From positions 4,723,001-4,787,000 of the forward strand of contig NC_092671.1 in NCBI RefSeq assembly GCF_964355755.1: a stretch of DNA of 64,000 nt, in the 5' to 3' direction. Under the pieces are notes generated by a model. That model saw only the letters and a list, made by a program, of their open reading frames with translations. It had not been told where the DNA came from and ran no database searches. A program made the translations under genes and the position numbers. How positions within the stretch are numbered: position 1 is the stretch's first letter; every line of letters starts with the position of its first letter. The DNA is from Antedon mediterranea. Its lineage: Eukaryota > Echinodermata > Crinoidea > Comatulida > Antedonidae. Below are positions 1 to 15,600 of this stretch, piece by piece.

Positions 1-149
1 GGGAAATTGTATTCTATATTTTCTATTTATATTATTAGTACTGTAGAACGTCCTTTACACTCTTTTTGAAAAACAATATTGTGTTATAAAACAAGTCAAA
101 ACTAATCAAATATTAAAAGTAAATTGTACCATTATAGGATGAAAATTGA

Positions 150-280
150 ATAGCTACTTCGAAGTATCTTTGCATTAAACTTTCGACGTAATTAAAATCA
201 GTCATTCTCGAGTGGACCTCGAACCCATGACCTCCGGATAACTGGAATTCATACCTTTAAACCACCGATGTTGCATCGAT
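150..280 (-). repeat. tRNA-derived SINE head (candidate)
   Basis: On the minus strand the segment has an A-box-like GGTGGTTTAAAGG near 268 and, about 40 bases on, a B-box-like GGGTTCGAGGTCC near 226-214. It does not fold cleanly as a tRNA, so a SINE head is more likely than a working tRNA gene. Confidence 0.4.
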
Positions 281-455
281 GATTTAGTTTTTATTGTTAT
301 TATTCATGTTGGTGCAGTATCCGCTGCTTCTTTAGACTTGAATCTAACCCCTAGAAAATCTAACTTACTACATTTACATCAGAATTATGGCAAACATTTG
401 ACCAATTATTATTGTATTATATGTTCAAAATGGGAATTAATCTTTCAAAACTTAC

Positions 456-614
456 CAACATCCAACATTCTAATTTGAAATCGTATAAAAGATCCTCGCC
501 TGCTTGATATCTGATACAAACAGTACTCATTGTCGTCGTACGGACTTGGATTGTTCACAGATTTTAATTCGATATTGCCACCATCAGGAATTACTAACTT
601 GTTCTGAACACAAC
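456..614 (-). CDS. Exon 30: first half of CUB domain 10 (gene continues off the left edge)
   Basis: A 159-nt exon, phase 1 to 1, with CAG acceptor and GTAAGT donor. It encodes CVQNKLVIPDGGNIELKSVN, NEYCLYQISSRRGSFIRFQI, RMLDVG: the front half of a CUB of the CUB5 type, which also breaks in phase 1. The matching second half is not visible in 1-455, so it should lie beyond the window start. Confidence 0.75.
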
Positions 615-3600
615 CTGTTAAATACACATACATACATGTTTAATCTTACTGTACTGTTCTATTTTAATGTTGTGCCACAAAGGCATACAATCTATAACAA
701 ATTCATTCAATTCTCAAGTGCTGACTGACATTTCCTATCATCCTAAACAATATTTAATTAGTTTCATATCATATGTGGTATCACATGTGGTGTCTGTATC
801 ATGAAATGTTAGGTTAAGGGTTAGGCTAGGGTCTATGATACAAGGTACCAATGCTGTATCACACATTTTGCCTATGATACTGGACCCAACCAAGTTTCTT
901 CTTAATAGAAGATACGATATAAGATATTTTCTATTCTAAGCAGCACAAAAACTCTAATAACACATTCAACGTTTTCAAGAATCTGATAAACACTAGGTCT
1001 ACTAACTGGGCTTGCTGTACACAGACAAATCAAATCCGCCAGCAGTAACCGAGTCATCAGAAATTAACTGTATCCAGGCATTATTGCCATCCACAACCAT
1101 TTTGGAGGGTAAATTTGGACCGCTGAATCTACCAACAATTGATGCGACATCCAACTCGTCATCTCCTACACCAACCAAAATATAATCATAACTGAAAGAA
1201 AAGAAAATTTAGAAAATATTGAGTGAATTTTGATATCATTTGTTTATTATTTTATGTGATGAATGCACATTAAAATCTGAAATCTTTATTTTCAAATTTA
1301 ATAAGAATAAATAATAATATAAACATAAAAATCTATTTGATTTTAAAGCCTTTTCTACACTATCAAACTTTATGTGACAAAAAATGTGATGTGCCCATAT
1401 ATGGACATGATGATGTCATATTACTACCATATTTGGGTACATCACACTTTTTTTGTCAAACTAATGTAGAGAACTTAAGATAAGTTCCCACACAAAAATG
1501 TTAACAATAGATATCTATTGCTTACCCATATTCTACATCAAATTTATTAAATTGTATAACGATTCCGTTGTTTTCAGATCCCATGATTTTCCAGACACAG
1601 TTTACATTGTTTTCATAATTGTTGGGATACAATGGACTAGTAATATCCTGAGAGCCAACAGTAACATTTACTGTGCTTCCACATGTTGCATGTGGCTTTT
1701 GTGAATCTAACATGGTTATAGTCTTGTCAGTAATAAGGTCTAAAATAGAAAAACAAACACGATTAATCACAATAATTGATTTGATCAACTTTGTTTTAGA
1801 AATATATGACATCTACAAAATAAAAAAAAGCAGAAAACATTATAGAGGTCACTAAAAATGAGATTTTCTCCAATTTAAGATATATATAAACATACGTTTT
1901 TATTTTAGATAATTGCAACTCCTTATGATAAATGCGTAAACAGATTTGCCGATATATATATATACTCTATTTTTTGGTAAAATCAAGAACCTGAATATTA
2001 GGGATATCGGTAATGATTATGTTATGGATAGTTGTGACAAATTTGACGAAATATAATTACCTTTCACCATTCACCTCATGGCATTATTTGTACCATTCAA
2101 CCCATAATCATTCATTATTTGTATATTATTTCATTTATTTAGCATTATACTCACTGGGGTCAACCTGCTCAGCAGACAAGCTAAATCCTCGTCCAGTTAT
2201 TGAATAATCTGACGTCATGGTAAATGTAAGGACATCAGATGTGGAAAAGATGGTTTTAGGAAGAACATCTCCTGTCACGACAGTCTGTCCATTAAATGAC
2301 AATCGATCATACGCGGGTTCAAGATCAAGGTCAAAGAAGTTGACAGCGATGACGTCACTGCTTTCACTTGCCGTTAAAGTCCATGTGCAGTTCTCGTAAT
2401 TTGGATATTGGTTTGGATAGCTGGATGACTGGATGCGTAGCGATGTACCAGATTTTAACGTAAACGCATACTGACATTGTTTACTCAACGGAAGTTCTAA
2501 TAAAGAAAAGTTAGTTTAACTTTGCTATCTATGCATAATAAGCCAGTGCACAACATAATTTAAATTACTATAATTGATTTTTTTCTATTCTGCATTGTTT
2601 ATTCCTTATGGACCTTGTAAAAGAACACACATTTATTTTTAAATGTCTAATTAATTAAATGAAATATACAAAGACAAACTTTTTTCGTGGGCCCGAAAAA
2701 GATGCGAGAGTGATATTGGGTAAGGGACAGTGAGAGTCATTGGTTCAAGAGCTGTCTGTGTCATATAGCTTGTAAGTCAAGATACTTTTAATACTGTCAA
2801 TGCCCTTTCCTTCAGATGGGATGTAAAGCTGTTAGTGCTGTGCTGTACACTATATTTAAGTAGAGATGAGGGTCATCATCTCTCCTATGCTGCACTGTGG
2901 TTAATTGCATACGTAGAGGATATGTAGAAATTTTCCACCTAAACAGAGGATACATTTACATTAAACTTGCTCAATAATATTTACCTGCTTCGTCTTCTTT
3001 ATAAACGATCCAAAACCCAGTTCCTTGGGTGAGAGACGATCCAGAAACAAAACGAACTTCAACGGAATTGCTCATGCTGAGGTAATCTTTAGGGATGTTT
3101 GTACCACTTAATGTCTACAAAATTAAACAGTTTATAGAATTAAAGGTTTGCTTTGCTATGGGCGAATATCTTTCTGTTTTACCTTGATGTAGAGACTTAA
3201 TACAGCTGCAGCTTGTGTGTACCTCCCAGGTCAAAATTTAAATTACATTACATGTAAATGTGTGTGATGCAGTGTTGGAATTCACATGATGGGGAGTTTG
3301 AGGCCAACGCTCTTACAATGCTTGTGTTCTTAAGCAAAACACTTTCTTTACGTTTGCCTCCATCCACCCAGGTGTACAAATGGGTACCTGGTATAGTTAA
3401 CCACTACTAATTACTAGCTGCAACATTATAGGAACAGACGTGTTTGATCCAATCCAATAATGTAAACACCCTTTGAGGTTTTGAGCAGTATTGACAAATT
3501 ATTATTATATATCTATCCTGGCCTTTTCAATTATTGAACAAATAACTCAGTAATAATAAAAAACCGGATCTCACCAACATCTGCGGGCTTTCAACTCCAC

Positions 3601-6600
3601 TGTTTAAATCTGTGATTATTAAGGAATCGTCCATACCAATAAGATCGATATCCATGAAACTCAACCTCACACGAGACTTGGCATCGGTAAGTGTGACTTG
3701 GTAAGCACAGTTCGCATTCGGTGGGTAGGGACTTGGAAAGTTAGGAGAGGTTATGTTGCCAGTACTATCTGTAAAGGGCGGCTGACCATTACAAGCATCT
3801 AAAAAGAAATACAGTTATTAATAAGGAAGGGATCATGTAAAATTATTCTACTACTGCAGTAACAGTTTACTACAGTTTTAACCTGTTCCTGCAATTATTT
3901 GGCAAATGTATTTTTGGGTAATTAATCATACACATTGTTTATTGCAGTGACTGCCTTATTGAACCAATTTCAATGTATGAAACAATTGAATAAATTTCAA
4001 CAAATTTATTGCAGTAAACAAAAATATTTTTGACAGTCACGATCACTAAGTTAGTGTTAATGCTTATATTGAATAGCATACTAAATAGTGTAAATTTGTT
4101 GAAAAAAATATTATAACTACTGCAAGTACTGGAATTTTAAAATGGTTACATTGGACGAAATTGGCACATCGGCAACAGGATACCCCAGTACAAATATTAT
4201 CCACTAAAAACTGGTATTCTAATTTGATATAAATTTGATGCCACTTTTGAAAGTAGAAACACCAAGAAAATATAATATTAGTGATCCGGAATGTATACAT
4301 GTGAAGAATTAAGTCTTATCTTTACCATTTCAAGCTGCAGTATTCAAAATTTGCTTTAAAAAATAATAAACCAAAAACAAACCGTTGGTAAAATTCTGTG
4401 TAGCCACTGTGATAGCCTCACTGTATCCAACATTTCCCCATGCTGTGAAAGCGCTGATGCTAAACATATACATGGTATTAGACTGTAGCCCATCAATGAC
4501 GGTCATGTCACTGTCCTTGCCAGGAATTACGGTTTGGATAGAAGGGTTGCTGTACATGATTCTATACTCTAGTACTTCACAATTTTGTGGTGATGGTGTC
4601 CACTGTAATGTTACACTGAAGGCAGACGTTGCCTCACCAGAGAAACTTCTTGGGTTGATATCATAATCTAAAAAAGACACGAACATTTTTTATTCTAAAA
4701 AGGGTAGAGGTAAGAGAGGCGAAAGAGGAATAGATGGCACTCAGATGTTTGCTTTGAAAGTGAGTTAGGAACACTTTGTTAGTAAATGTACACCTGTTAT
4801 GTCATTGTTAAAGCTCTGCCAACACTATCAAATTGTATTTGTGCCCATATATGGATATGATGATACCCTATCACTACCATATTTGGGTATATCACACATT
4901 TTTGTCAAACTATTTTGATAGTGCAGACAAAGCTTTAATGTACTATCAAAAAAATAATTTCAATTACAGCATTTACCAAATTCTACAAATTCGCAAACGT
5001 ATTTGTTAATTTGATCACATGACTTGACATTCCAGGTGCCAGATGACATCATCACCACGCAGTCTTGATCATCTTCTTCGTTAATTGGTTCGTCGGGACC
5101 CCATTGCTGCTGTTGCCATGGTGATGTGACGTTGCAGTCACCCCAAAAGAAACTACCCTCCTCAACTTGGTCATTTAGTCCTAAAAAGAATTGTATGATT
5201 ATGGTTTAATTTTCAATAATATTTTAAAGAACTTAAAAGAACGATTGACTGATGGCATTAAATATTCTATAGTGGAACAAATGTTATCATCTGAATACCA
5301 AGAAACATGCAGAATGGGCAGATATATGAAGTGGTCTACAAAATAACACAAATATTCCAAAATTGGAAAGATTTTTTTTTTTACTTTCTTCTAGCCACAA
5401 TAAAATACTATACAAAGTCATTTAATATAGCATATTCATTATCATTACCCAAACATTATTGTAATGGATAACGGATTCATATTTTTAATGCACTTTCTAC
5501 AATGACAACAGTCTAAAAAATTAAATGTTGCAAAAACTTTCATCTTTCTTGAAGTATACCAATAATGTTTGGTTTTCTAAATAGTCTAATTTGTCAAATG
5601 CAATTTATGCCAATTCAATTATACAAAATGTGAATATTGTGTAAATTACAAAGACCTACCAATCCAAAGATCTCCACTTGTCCTGTCCATCAGCATGGTC
5701 TTCTCTTGTTCATCTTCAATAATTACAAGAACCGCATCATCTTCCATACACTTTCTCTGAGCATCTGTCCATGTTACTGACTCGCTGCTAAACTTGTAAC
5801 ATACACCATTGATCTTCTCATATTTATACGGACACTCTCCCTCTGGTAAAAAAACGACTTATGATTATAGTAGTGAAATATGTGTGCAATTTAGGCTTAA
5901 AATATCAAATAATTATCCAAACCAAAAGTAAAAGAAAGTACTGAAAATTCATTAAATAGAGTACAACTAAACAAATTTTCAAGCATTTAATAAATAATTA
6001 CTAATATTTTGGCTTTTGGTTTATTCAACATTCATACTAAAGCTCTGTCTACACTATCAAACTATTTTGAAAAAGAAAGTGTGATGTGCCCAAATATGGT
6101 AGTGATATGACATCATGTTCATGAGCACATCACACTTTTTTGTCAAACTAGTTTAATAATGTAGACAGAGTTTTAGGCCCATGGTGGAAAAAGGGAAATG
6201 GAAGAACTGGCACCAACACCTCAAATGCATTCAAGCAAATCAGAAAAATGTAATAGGTCTTTTCTATTATGTAAAGATACTGTACCCACATGTATTGTCA
6301 AAACTAAAAGAAACATTGAACATAAAGGAAATAATAAAAAATAAATAATAATAAAATAATATATTGATGTATCATTTAATTTTTTTTTTCATTCATTTTA
6401 AAATATGTATCTCTCTGGGCATACCTGCTTTAACAAAAGTTGTTAATCTAACTGACTCGTTTGCTACAAGAGGCAGGTCATCATAAAATGCTTTTGCGTT
6501 GATCATAAACGTGTAGTTACTTTCTGGTTCCAACCCTGAAACCATACCATAACTTGCATTGCCCCCTGCTATGAAATGAGTAACAGGATCGTCCCCTCCT

Positions 6601-9600
6601 TCTGTAATGGTATAGCCGATGACGTCACATCTTTTAGGGGAAGGAGTCCATGTTAAGTTGACGCGGTTGTATGAAATAGTTGTACCGTCGAGCATGCTAG
6701 GGTTTTGCATCTTGGTGTCAATCCCTGTAAACAAATACCGTTCAAATATTATTAAAGATGCATTGTTTGTACTCCAAAAACATAATAAAATCAAACTTAT
6801 TATCAGATTATGCCATTTTGTAGTTTAAATAAAGTTATTCACCTCCGTCAAACTATTATGTGACATTAACATATTTGCTAAAAACATTTTTCTTTTTTAA
6901 TCTTTAATGCTAAATTCTATAGTAGTACAGTAGGCCTACTATAATTTATACTTTTTCACTAAATATATTTTTTATTTCAACTTAGAAAAAACAGAAGCCT
7001 TGCCGGTTGCACAATGATTTAAAAAATTTACAACTATAGCTCAATCCGATTCTTTTTTTTATTTTTTTTTTTCCCGTAGGATCATCCACCATTATTGCAT
7101 TTTCTTCTCCATTTCATAAACATAACATACTATAAGTGCTAATATAAGTTTTGTATACCAATCTATAACAATTCTTTAAACCGAGGTATACTGTAAAATC
7201 CCATAGTAATTTTCATTTATTCTACATTTATTTAGTCATCAATTACAGTACATCATAATTACAGTACAACTGAAAACAGGGATCCTGCATAAAAAAGCTG
7301 TAGCTTCGTTTTTTTGTAGGACCCTTTTACATAAGAACAAGTATATAGAACTTAAATAAAACAAAGGTGTTGTTAGTCAGCATATAGTGATAAAAAGTAT
7401 TTTTTGACCTGTTTTTTTATACATTCATTTTGTTTCTTTAAAATAACCAGGTTTATTACCACCATTTCAAGTAAATTCTTTCCACAATTTTGGTCCATAT
7501 ATGTTGTACCTATGTTGATGTTATGATAATGTTAATAATGTTAAAATAAATGTTGAATTAAATTGACAAACCTTCTTTTGGAATTTCACAGATGTAATAA
7601 TTGGTACGTCCACAATTAGCATCATTCCACTGACCAGTAATGGTTAATTCACCACAGTGTTCGATGGTATTCAAATTTCCTGGTTGACCTGGTGCCCAGT
7701 TGCTTTCTTGCCATGTATTGGACATTGAGCAATCAGACCAGTACCAACTGCCTTCGGAAACGATGTCATTGAAACCTTTAAAAAAACAAGTTTACCAAAT
7801 TATAAATAAGGATAAGAAAGACTTTAATTACTAGCAAAAATTTTAGTAAAAATTGTTATAAACTTTCACTGAAAATCATATTGAAAAAAAAAACAATGTT
7901 TTCATAATTAATTTTTTAAAGATATTACTTTGTTTGGAAAGGTACTCTTCATTATATGTATTATTATCCATTTATTATTAATTTATTTATTTTCAGTCAC
8001 ATTCGACAGCCACCAATGGAACGGATTCAAAATATTTATAACAATATAAAATATTTAAAACATTATAACAATTTTAAACAATATCACATATCTTATTACA
8101 AAAACATTGATAACTATCCAAAAAAGTGTCAATGAAATTATCTTTTTCAATTTTTTAATTTATTATTCATTGTATTAAACATTATTTCTATTTATTAATA
8201 TCGTTTGCATATAGAAAAATACAAAAGAGTGCAAAGTACAACAATCTAGACAACACAAAAGAAATAAAAAAATAAAACAAACATCGTACCAATCCAATAG
8301 GTGTCCGTCAGGGTGGTGCGTCTAACGTACAGAAGCTCTACATTAGTGTCAATGTTGATAAGGTAGGCCCCATCTTCTGAACAATCATTCCTAGCTTCCT
8401 CCCAAGTGACAGCCTCCTTCACAAACTTATAACAGCTGTAATCATTTCCTTCATCATAGCCTAAGGGGCACATAACACCTGTAAAATAATCATATTTAGT
8501 ATGAAAGATTATGATTTGTTTAATATTATAAAGATTTATAACGCATGCAAAAGGAGAGACACAAGGTTATTGTTGACTGTTAAAAGTAAGTTTAAAAAAT
8601 AATATTTATACAAAATAAAATTAAAATTCTATTTAAAAAAAAAAGGGGGAATACACATTAATGGTAAAGTATGCCACAAATATTAATCATGACAAAAAAA
8701 GAAGCCACAAATATTATATATACATACCGGTTAAAACTCTTTCTACACTGTCCGCTGGTAAGGTTCCGTAGGTCACAGTTTTTGCTGATACGGAAAATTC
8801 ATATTCCGTAAGTGTGTCAAGTTTAAAAAACACTTTAGCGTTGCCCCTTGGATCATCTACGTCATAGTAGGTAGGTGATTCCCCAACTTTAGTGTTATTA
8901 ACAACGTAGCCAAGTACGTCGCACAGTCGGATAGATGGCGTCCAGTACATCTGCACAGTCGTTGGCTCCAAGAGATCCACACGAACAAAGTTTGGATTAA
9001 CAGAAGTTTCGTTTGAATCTAAAAAATAACGTTTTTTATCATAAATATACCGTAAAAAAAGCCAAAGGCGGCTCCTTTTTTTAGTGTTCTTGGGTGAGCT
9101 TCTTTTTAAGATGAGCTCCTTTTCGAAATAAGCTTCTTTTTTAGATTACTTTTGCAAACTAAAGAGGGGGCTTCTTTTCGAAATGAATGCTGTAAATTTT
9201 GTGAATTGCTACCACAATAACATGATTACCTGTCCATTTTACAATCACCATTGTAAACTGCAAAATAAATGTATGATATAAACTACATTATATCTGCATC
9301 ACAAGTTATCTCTGCATTAAATCACCTTGTTTCTTTGATATTCAAAATAGTCTATGTCGAAAAGAAGCCCATACTATCTTGGATTTTCAAAATAGGGTTC
9401 TTTTCGAGATTATTTTTACAACACAGTAGGCCTGTATATTGCATCTAGAACATTAGTGTTATTGAATGTTATGTATTTGTTGAATGGGCAGAATATCTGT
9501 TGAAAGATTTATTGTCCTATTTAACTCAGCTCTGCATTGAACAGTCAATCTTTCAAGTAATGAAAATATTCTCCCTATTCAACTTATAAACATTCATTAT

Positions 9601-12600
9601 TTCTGTACTGTTAAATGGTTACTTTACCTCTAGGAAAATATTCACATACGAATGCATTAGTTTCATTGCATGGTTGAGAATCCCAGCCATTGGCATCCAG
9701 CATCACTGCACAATTAGGTTCTGTATATGTATAATTAAGCTGAAAGTTGTCATATGCTGGACGTTGACAAGTGTTGATTTGTGACCATGTGTTGTCAGCA
9801 TCCCAATCATAGAGACCTATTGATATGGAAAGAAATAATACACAAATAATGAATGTTTTATTTAGGTGAAATATGAAACGTGATATGAGGCGAAGCTGAG
9901 TGAAAATAAAATATTAATACAACAGTTATTATAACATAATACTGTATAATGACACTAAGAAATTAAAGAAACGTTACCAATATAATATTTCTTTAAATTC
10001 CTATTATTTTTTGTATATATTTTTTTAACATGTAATAGTAATAATTTGAGATCAACCATTATTACTTACCAAACCAAATATCAATGTTGTTTGACTCTAA
10101 AATTGCATTAAGATTATCTTCAGCTTCTTCTGAATCAATAATAACTAGATCAGCATCGTGTGTCTGTAGACACTGCCGCCTTGCCTCTACCCATGTCAAT
10201 TCATCTTGATTCACTTGGTAGCATTTATTGTTTAGCACATTGAGTTGATAATTCAAAGGACATTCTGAAGAAAAAATACATGAGATAAGCTCTCGGAAAC
10301 TGAGTGAAATACTCGGCAATGTGTAGATAGTGACAGAGGGCGTGCTATTGAATATTTCGAACAATAATTATTGAAGATATAGAAATCTCAAGATTTTAAC
10401 AAAGCTTTTGTAATAATACTAGATTTTTCTAAAAATTAATAGGAATCTTTTCATATACATGTTTCCAAAAATTCAGGACAAAAACTTATTGATGTTGATA
10501 ACTTTTGACATTATTGTGCAAAAAACATACATACAGTACATACATACAAAGCAATTAGTAAAATAATTGGCAAATGTATTGCAAGCATTTTGGCTAATAA
10601 CATAGTAATAGTGGAATAAAAGAGAAAAAAGATAGCTTTGGAAAGCATAAGGAAAAAGGTTTACCTAGTTGGACATCAGTGGCATCTAAAAGTTTCAAGC
10701 TGCCCTCTAATGGACCCTCTACGAAAGCATAAGTGATTAGCTCAAAAGAGTAGTTGGTGGCAGGCGTTAGATTGCTTAACCTTGCTGAGGTCACTGTAGG
10801 CTCAAACATCTGGTCTGACACAATTGAACCATTGGATGATGTTATGAGTTGATATCCAGAAACATAGCAACCAAGCGAAGAGGGCGTCCAAGACAGATTG
10901 ATTAGATGTGCGGTTTTAGATGAGACCATAAAACGTGAAGGGTTTTGTTCATCACTACCAAAACCTAGATAAATGAAAAATATCATAGGAAAAAAAAATC
11001 ATTAATTCATGCCCTGAAACGATGAATACAGAAAATTTGGATCTGTCTAGTGCTTCCAACCAAGGGTTCATTGAAAAAAAAAAAATTTCATTTTAATCAA
11101 TTATCAATCAATTATATAAGTCAAAGATGCTCTCCAGTTGGCATGCCATCATGAGATGAGAGCGCGTCGTCTTGTATTAATTAGTCTGTACAGTTTTTTT
11201 TTTATTTATACATAATTTTACTTTCTATGGACCAAAGACTTCGAAATAAAAGATTGAATTTAATACCTTTATCTTCTTTGCATATGTATGGGAAAGTCTG
11301 ATTACACATATCATCAGTGTATTGTCCATCCATATTGAAGCGTACACAGTTCTCTACAGTGCTGTTTGTCGGTTCAGTCACAGCCCAGGATAAGTTACCA
11401 GCAGGAACGTATTGGCAATCCACCCAAACCCACGATCCTTCCTCCGGTAGGTCACTCAAGCCTGCCAAAAAAAATTGTAATTATAGTTTTTGACATTAAT
11501 TGGTTAGTAAATTTACTTAATATGTATCAAGGTTGAAACAAATGGAATGAATATTATATGAAGGACCTTATTAACATAATTGAATAATTTGAAAATATAA
11601 CAATAGGGTTAGTAATAATGTGATTTATTTATTCTCCTTGAGCATTTCAAATTCAATTTTAATTATAAACAGGAGTTTTATTATCATTTTTGCACAATTG
11701 GAAAAGAAAATGTTTGTTTTCTTTTTTGCACAACATTACTACTAAAGTCAAATATAGAAAATATCATTTACCAATCCACCAGTCTTGGTTAGCCTCAGTC
11801 ATGTAACGTTGTATGTATGCAGCCTCTGCTGCATCTTGTATGACAACAAGATCACTATTAGGTGTTTGAAGACAGTCTTGTCTGGCTACAACCCACGTGT
11901 TTGGTTCCTCTACAAACTTGTAACAAGTCTCACCATCATTACCAGCAATGTAACCATCAGGACAATTGTCTGTAACAATAAAATTTATCTAGTATTAAGA
12001 TTTATGATTTCTTTAAATATAATAATTAGTTGTGTTTATGTTTATGGGGTTCTTAGGAATTCTGTTAAATAAGATTTTATAAAACTTAAAATAAAAACTT
12101 TATATTATGTATATCTTTATACACCTTAATACATTTAAGAAAATAATTGGATGATGAAATTAATGTTCGAAGGCTCGAATCGAACCCCAACCAACATCAG
12201 AGTGGTCAAGAGGTATGCCAGATGCCAGAATGAATGTCATGGGTTCGATTCTCACTGAAAATGACGCATTTTTCACAATTCATAATGTAGTAGGGCCGAG
12301 TATGGCAAACATCTGGCCAAGAAAATGTTACTTACAAATCACTCGGTAGCTGATGTTAAAACCTTTAGCGTTGTTTGTACCATCACTTTCAAATCGTAGA
12401 GACAAACCATTCAAGTTACTATAAACATCATCAGGTAGACTGTTTCCAGAAAACTCCTAAAATACAAACACATATTAATGATTTCACAGGTAAAAATCTA
12501 TCTAATGGTCGTTTTGGAATAATATCTTAGTCAAGGCTAGCTTTGACTTTAGATTGATAGGAAAACCAATATTTGTTTGACTTTTTAAAAAAAAAAATCC

Positions 12601-15600
12601 CTGTAGCCTACTAGTTTTCCATTTTTGTAGTAAATTAAACTAAAAGTAATACAATTTTCTCTCTGGACAAAAAGCCCAGTTTTTTCAGTACAGTACTTTA
12701 GTGTATATTCTGTATACCAAATAAATAAAAAATATAATCTCAAAACACATCAATAATAATGGTTGATATTGTCATTCACACCAAATATTCTCTGTTTGAT
12801 CCGTCGCTGACACCACCGACAAACAACCGATCATAATACGATTCCGTCTCAAAATCATGGAAAGTAAGATGAACTCTGTAAAGTCCAGTGATTTGTATGA
12901 TCCAGATGCAGTCGGCATCATTAGGATAAGAAAGAGGATAGCTTGGTGAGGTTATTACGCCATGATCTTTAAATAAACTTTCAATTATACAGCCATCTGC
13001 AAAGAAAAAAGATATATAGGCCTATAAATTGAAACAATACAAAGAAAGCCCATTCCACTGCGCTTTGATGCGATTTTCACTGCCAGGATTTTAACCTTTA
13101 AAGTTATTTTTTCCAAAAAAGGGGCAAAAATCAGCTTGGCATGCATCACTGTCCTTAAGCTCTATCTACACTATCAAACTAGGTTGAAAAAAATATATAT
13201 AAATATGGATGATGTCATTGTGTCAATATATGGGCACATCACATTTTGTTGTCACATAAAGTTTGATAGTGTAGACAAGGCTTTAAACAGTATAATCTAA
13301 AGCTCTGTCTCAACTCTTACAGTCGTTTGTCATGACAAAGCTGACTTTGTATATATTTTGTATTTGTTTTTCTGTCGAATTTTTTCTTTACTGTCTACTT
13401 GCACATTAAGATATAAAAGAGATATAATAAAGTTCAGTTTAGTTCAGTACTGTTTATTTAATCCATTTATTTTGTAATTTTATTAAAAATCATGCACAAA
13501 CGCATTTTGATTGCTCACCATCAGAGACTTGAAACTTGAAGCCAGACACACTGTCTCTGATTGTAGCAGCAACCCACAGAGTGCTATCAGAAATGAGGAA
13601 CGATCCAACACTGTTCCTCCCTGTCAGAACCCTTTGCCGTGATGCCACATTAGCAGGGTTAGAGCCGGTTCCAAACTCAAGTGTTTCATACAGGTTTTCT
13701 ATCAAAGAAAAATATAAATACATGCAATTGTTATGATAACCAATCGCAATATAGCCAGCAACAATGTGACTTTTACATAACTACTTTGAAGTAGCTTTAC
13801 ATTAGGGAGCCACAGTTAATTGGTTAATGTTTGCCCAGCATCAGAGTAGGGCAAGCATTGACCAATTAGGAAGACGTGATTTTTTGACTGTTTTTACTTT
13901 ACTCTGCAATAGGGAACTATTAATCCTTTAGTTGCTGTGCATGTGGAAAGCTTTGTGATGCAGCATTTCTTCATATGTTACAGGCCTCACATATGATAAA
14001 TATGTGACACTGTAACACAGACCTTGCCAATGATACTGAACGAATTACTGATTAATATATTACTATACAGTAGAACACCTCCTTTGGGACACTACTATTG
14101 AGGGGATACCCTAATAAGATTCTCATGAAACAAATGAAGGGCATTATTTGCTTTAAAAGGGGACACTATTTAGACTCAAATGCGTCCCCTTAATAGGAGA
14201 CCTACTATTAATACAATTATATTACAATACCTAATACCAAATCTGTGAAACCCAACTGTATATGTTTGCCACGTGGTGCCTTTATAATCCACTGACAGTA
14301 GCCTTTGTCAGTTGACGCATAACTAACATCATATTTCTCTCCAGATGTCAATGTATACTCATGGATACAATCTAGAAAAAAGAAATATAATTTTAACTTT
14401 GACAAAAGAGATTAAATTAAAAACAATTTTTACACTTAACCCTGAACATTTTCTATGTTAATGTCAAATTAAATATTCAACGATAACCTTCTTATTTTGT
14501 CCAGGTACGACTGATTTGCGCTAGAGTGTTCTTCACAAAGGTATGCCAAGTGCAGATACGAAACAAGTTGGCAGTGACCACACTCTCTGCCATAATCATC
14601 TGTCAATGACAGCCCACAGCTCTTCTAAAGGACCAGGGTTTCAACTTCAATGTAAGTTCTTACAATGTGTCAGATTTTCTTTAATTAATGTTCAAGTTTG
14701 TAGCCAAATTTGTGCAAAGCCAAAGCATTAAAGGACAACTTAACCAAGAACCATATTTTGACAACGTATTAGGGATGTACATATAATTTCAGAACAATTG
14801 TGAGATTTACGATATTTCTGCGCGCAGCCTTAGAACCAACGGCGTAAATTGTGCTTAACAAATTCTACCTCATGAGTTTATTTTATGGTTCTTGGTAAAG
14901 TTGTCCTTTAACTCTCTACATGATAATTTTACTCTCAACTACCTCTATTTTTCTATTTAACTCTCCAAGATTTAACGCCATAACTACACACTATGCATCA
15001 TAACTCCAGAATATTAACTTACCAACTGCCGGAGACACTGTTAACATAAATCCTTTTCTCGAACCAGAAGAATCCGCATTAAATTGAATCCAGGCATTCT
15101 CAGAATCCAGGACAATGTCTTCTGGTAGATTTGAACCCGTGAAGATGGCGTACCTTGATGCCATGTTGGATGGATCGTTACCAGTTCCAATCACCAACAC
15201 ATCATAACTGTAAATGGTAGTTAAACAGAAGTATTATCATTATTTGCAGTAGAATTCCTAATAAGGGGACACCTTCAGGCCCCTAAAAAGTGTAGGATGT
15301 TCACTGAATTGTTAAAGCATAATAAAAATGGAAAATGGCCCCATAATAGGATTGATCCAAAGGGGGTGGGGGATTCTACTGATGATGATGAAATGGCCAG
15401 ATGGCCAATGTTATTGATCTATGTTTCCCCTATGTTACCTTTTTTTAAAAATTAAATAAACACTTTAACAGTTAAATCCCTATCCATATTTATAAATATA
15501 GAGGGGCGTTATCTTGTAGTAATATATCTTGAGTTTTTAGTATATTTATTCAACTTCACATGATGAAAAAGTTCTACTATAATCAACTTAAGATAAGGCA

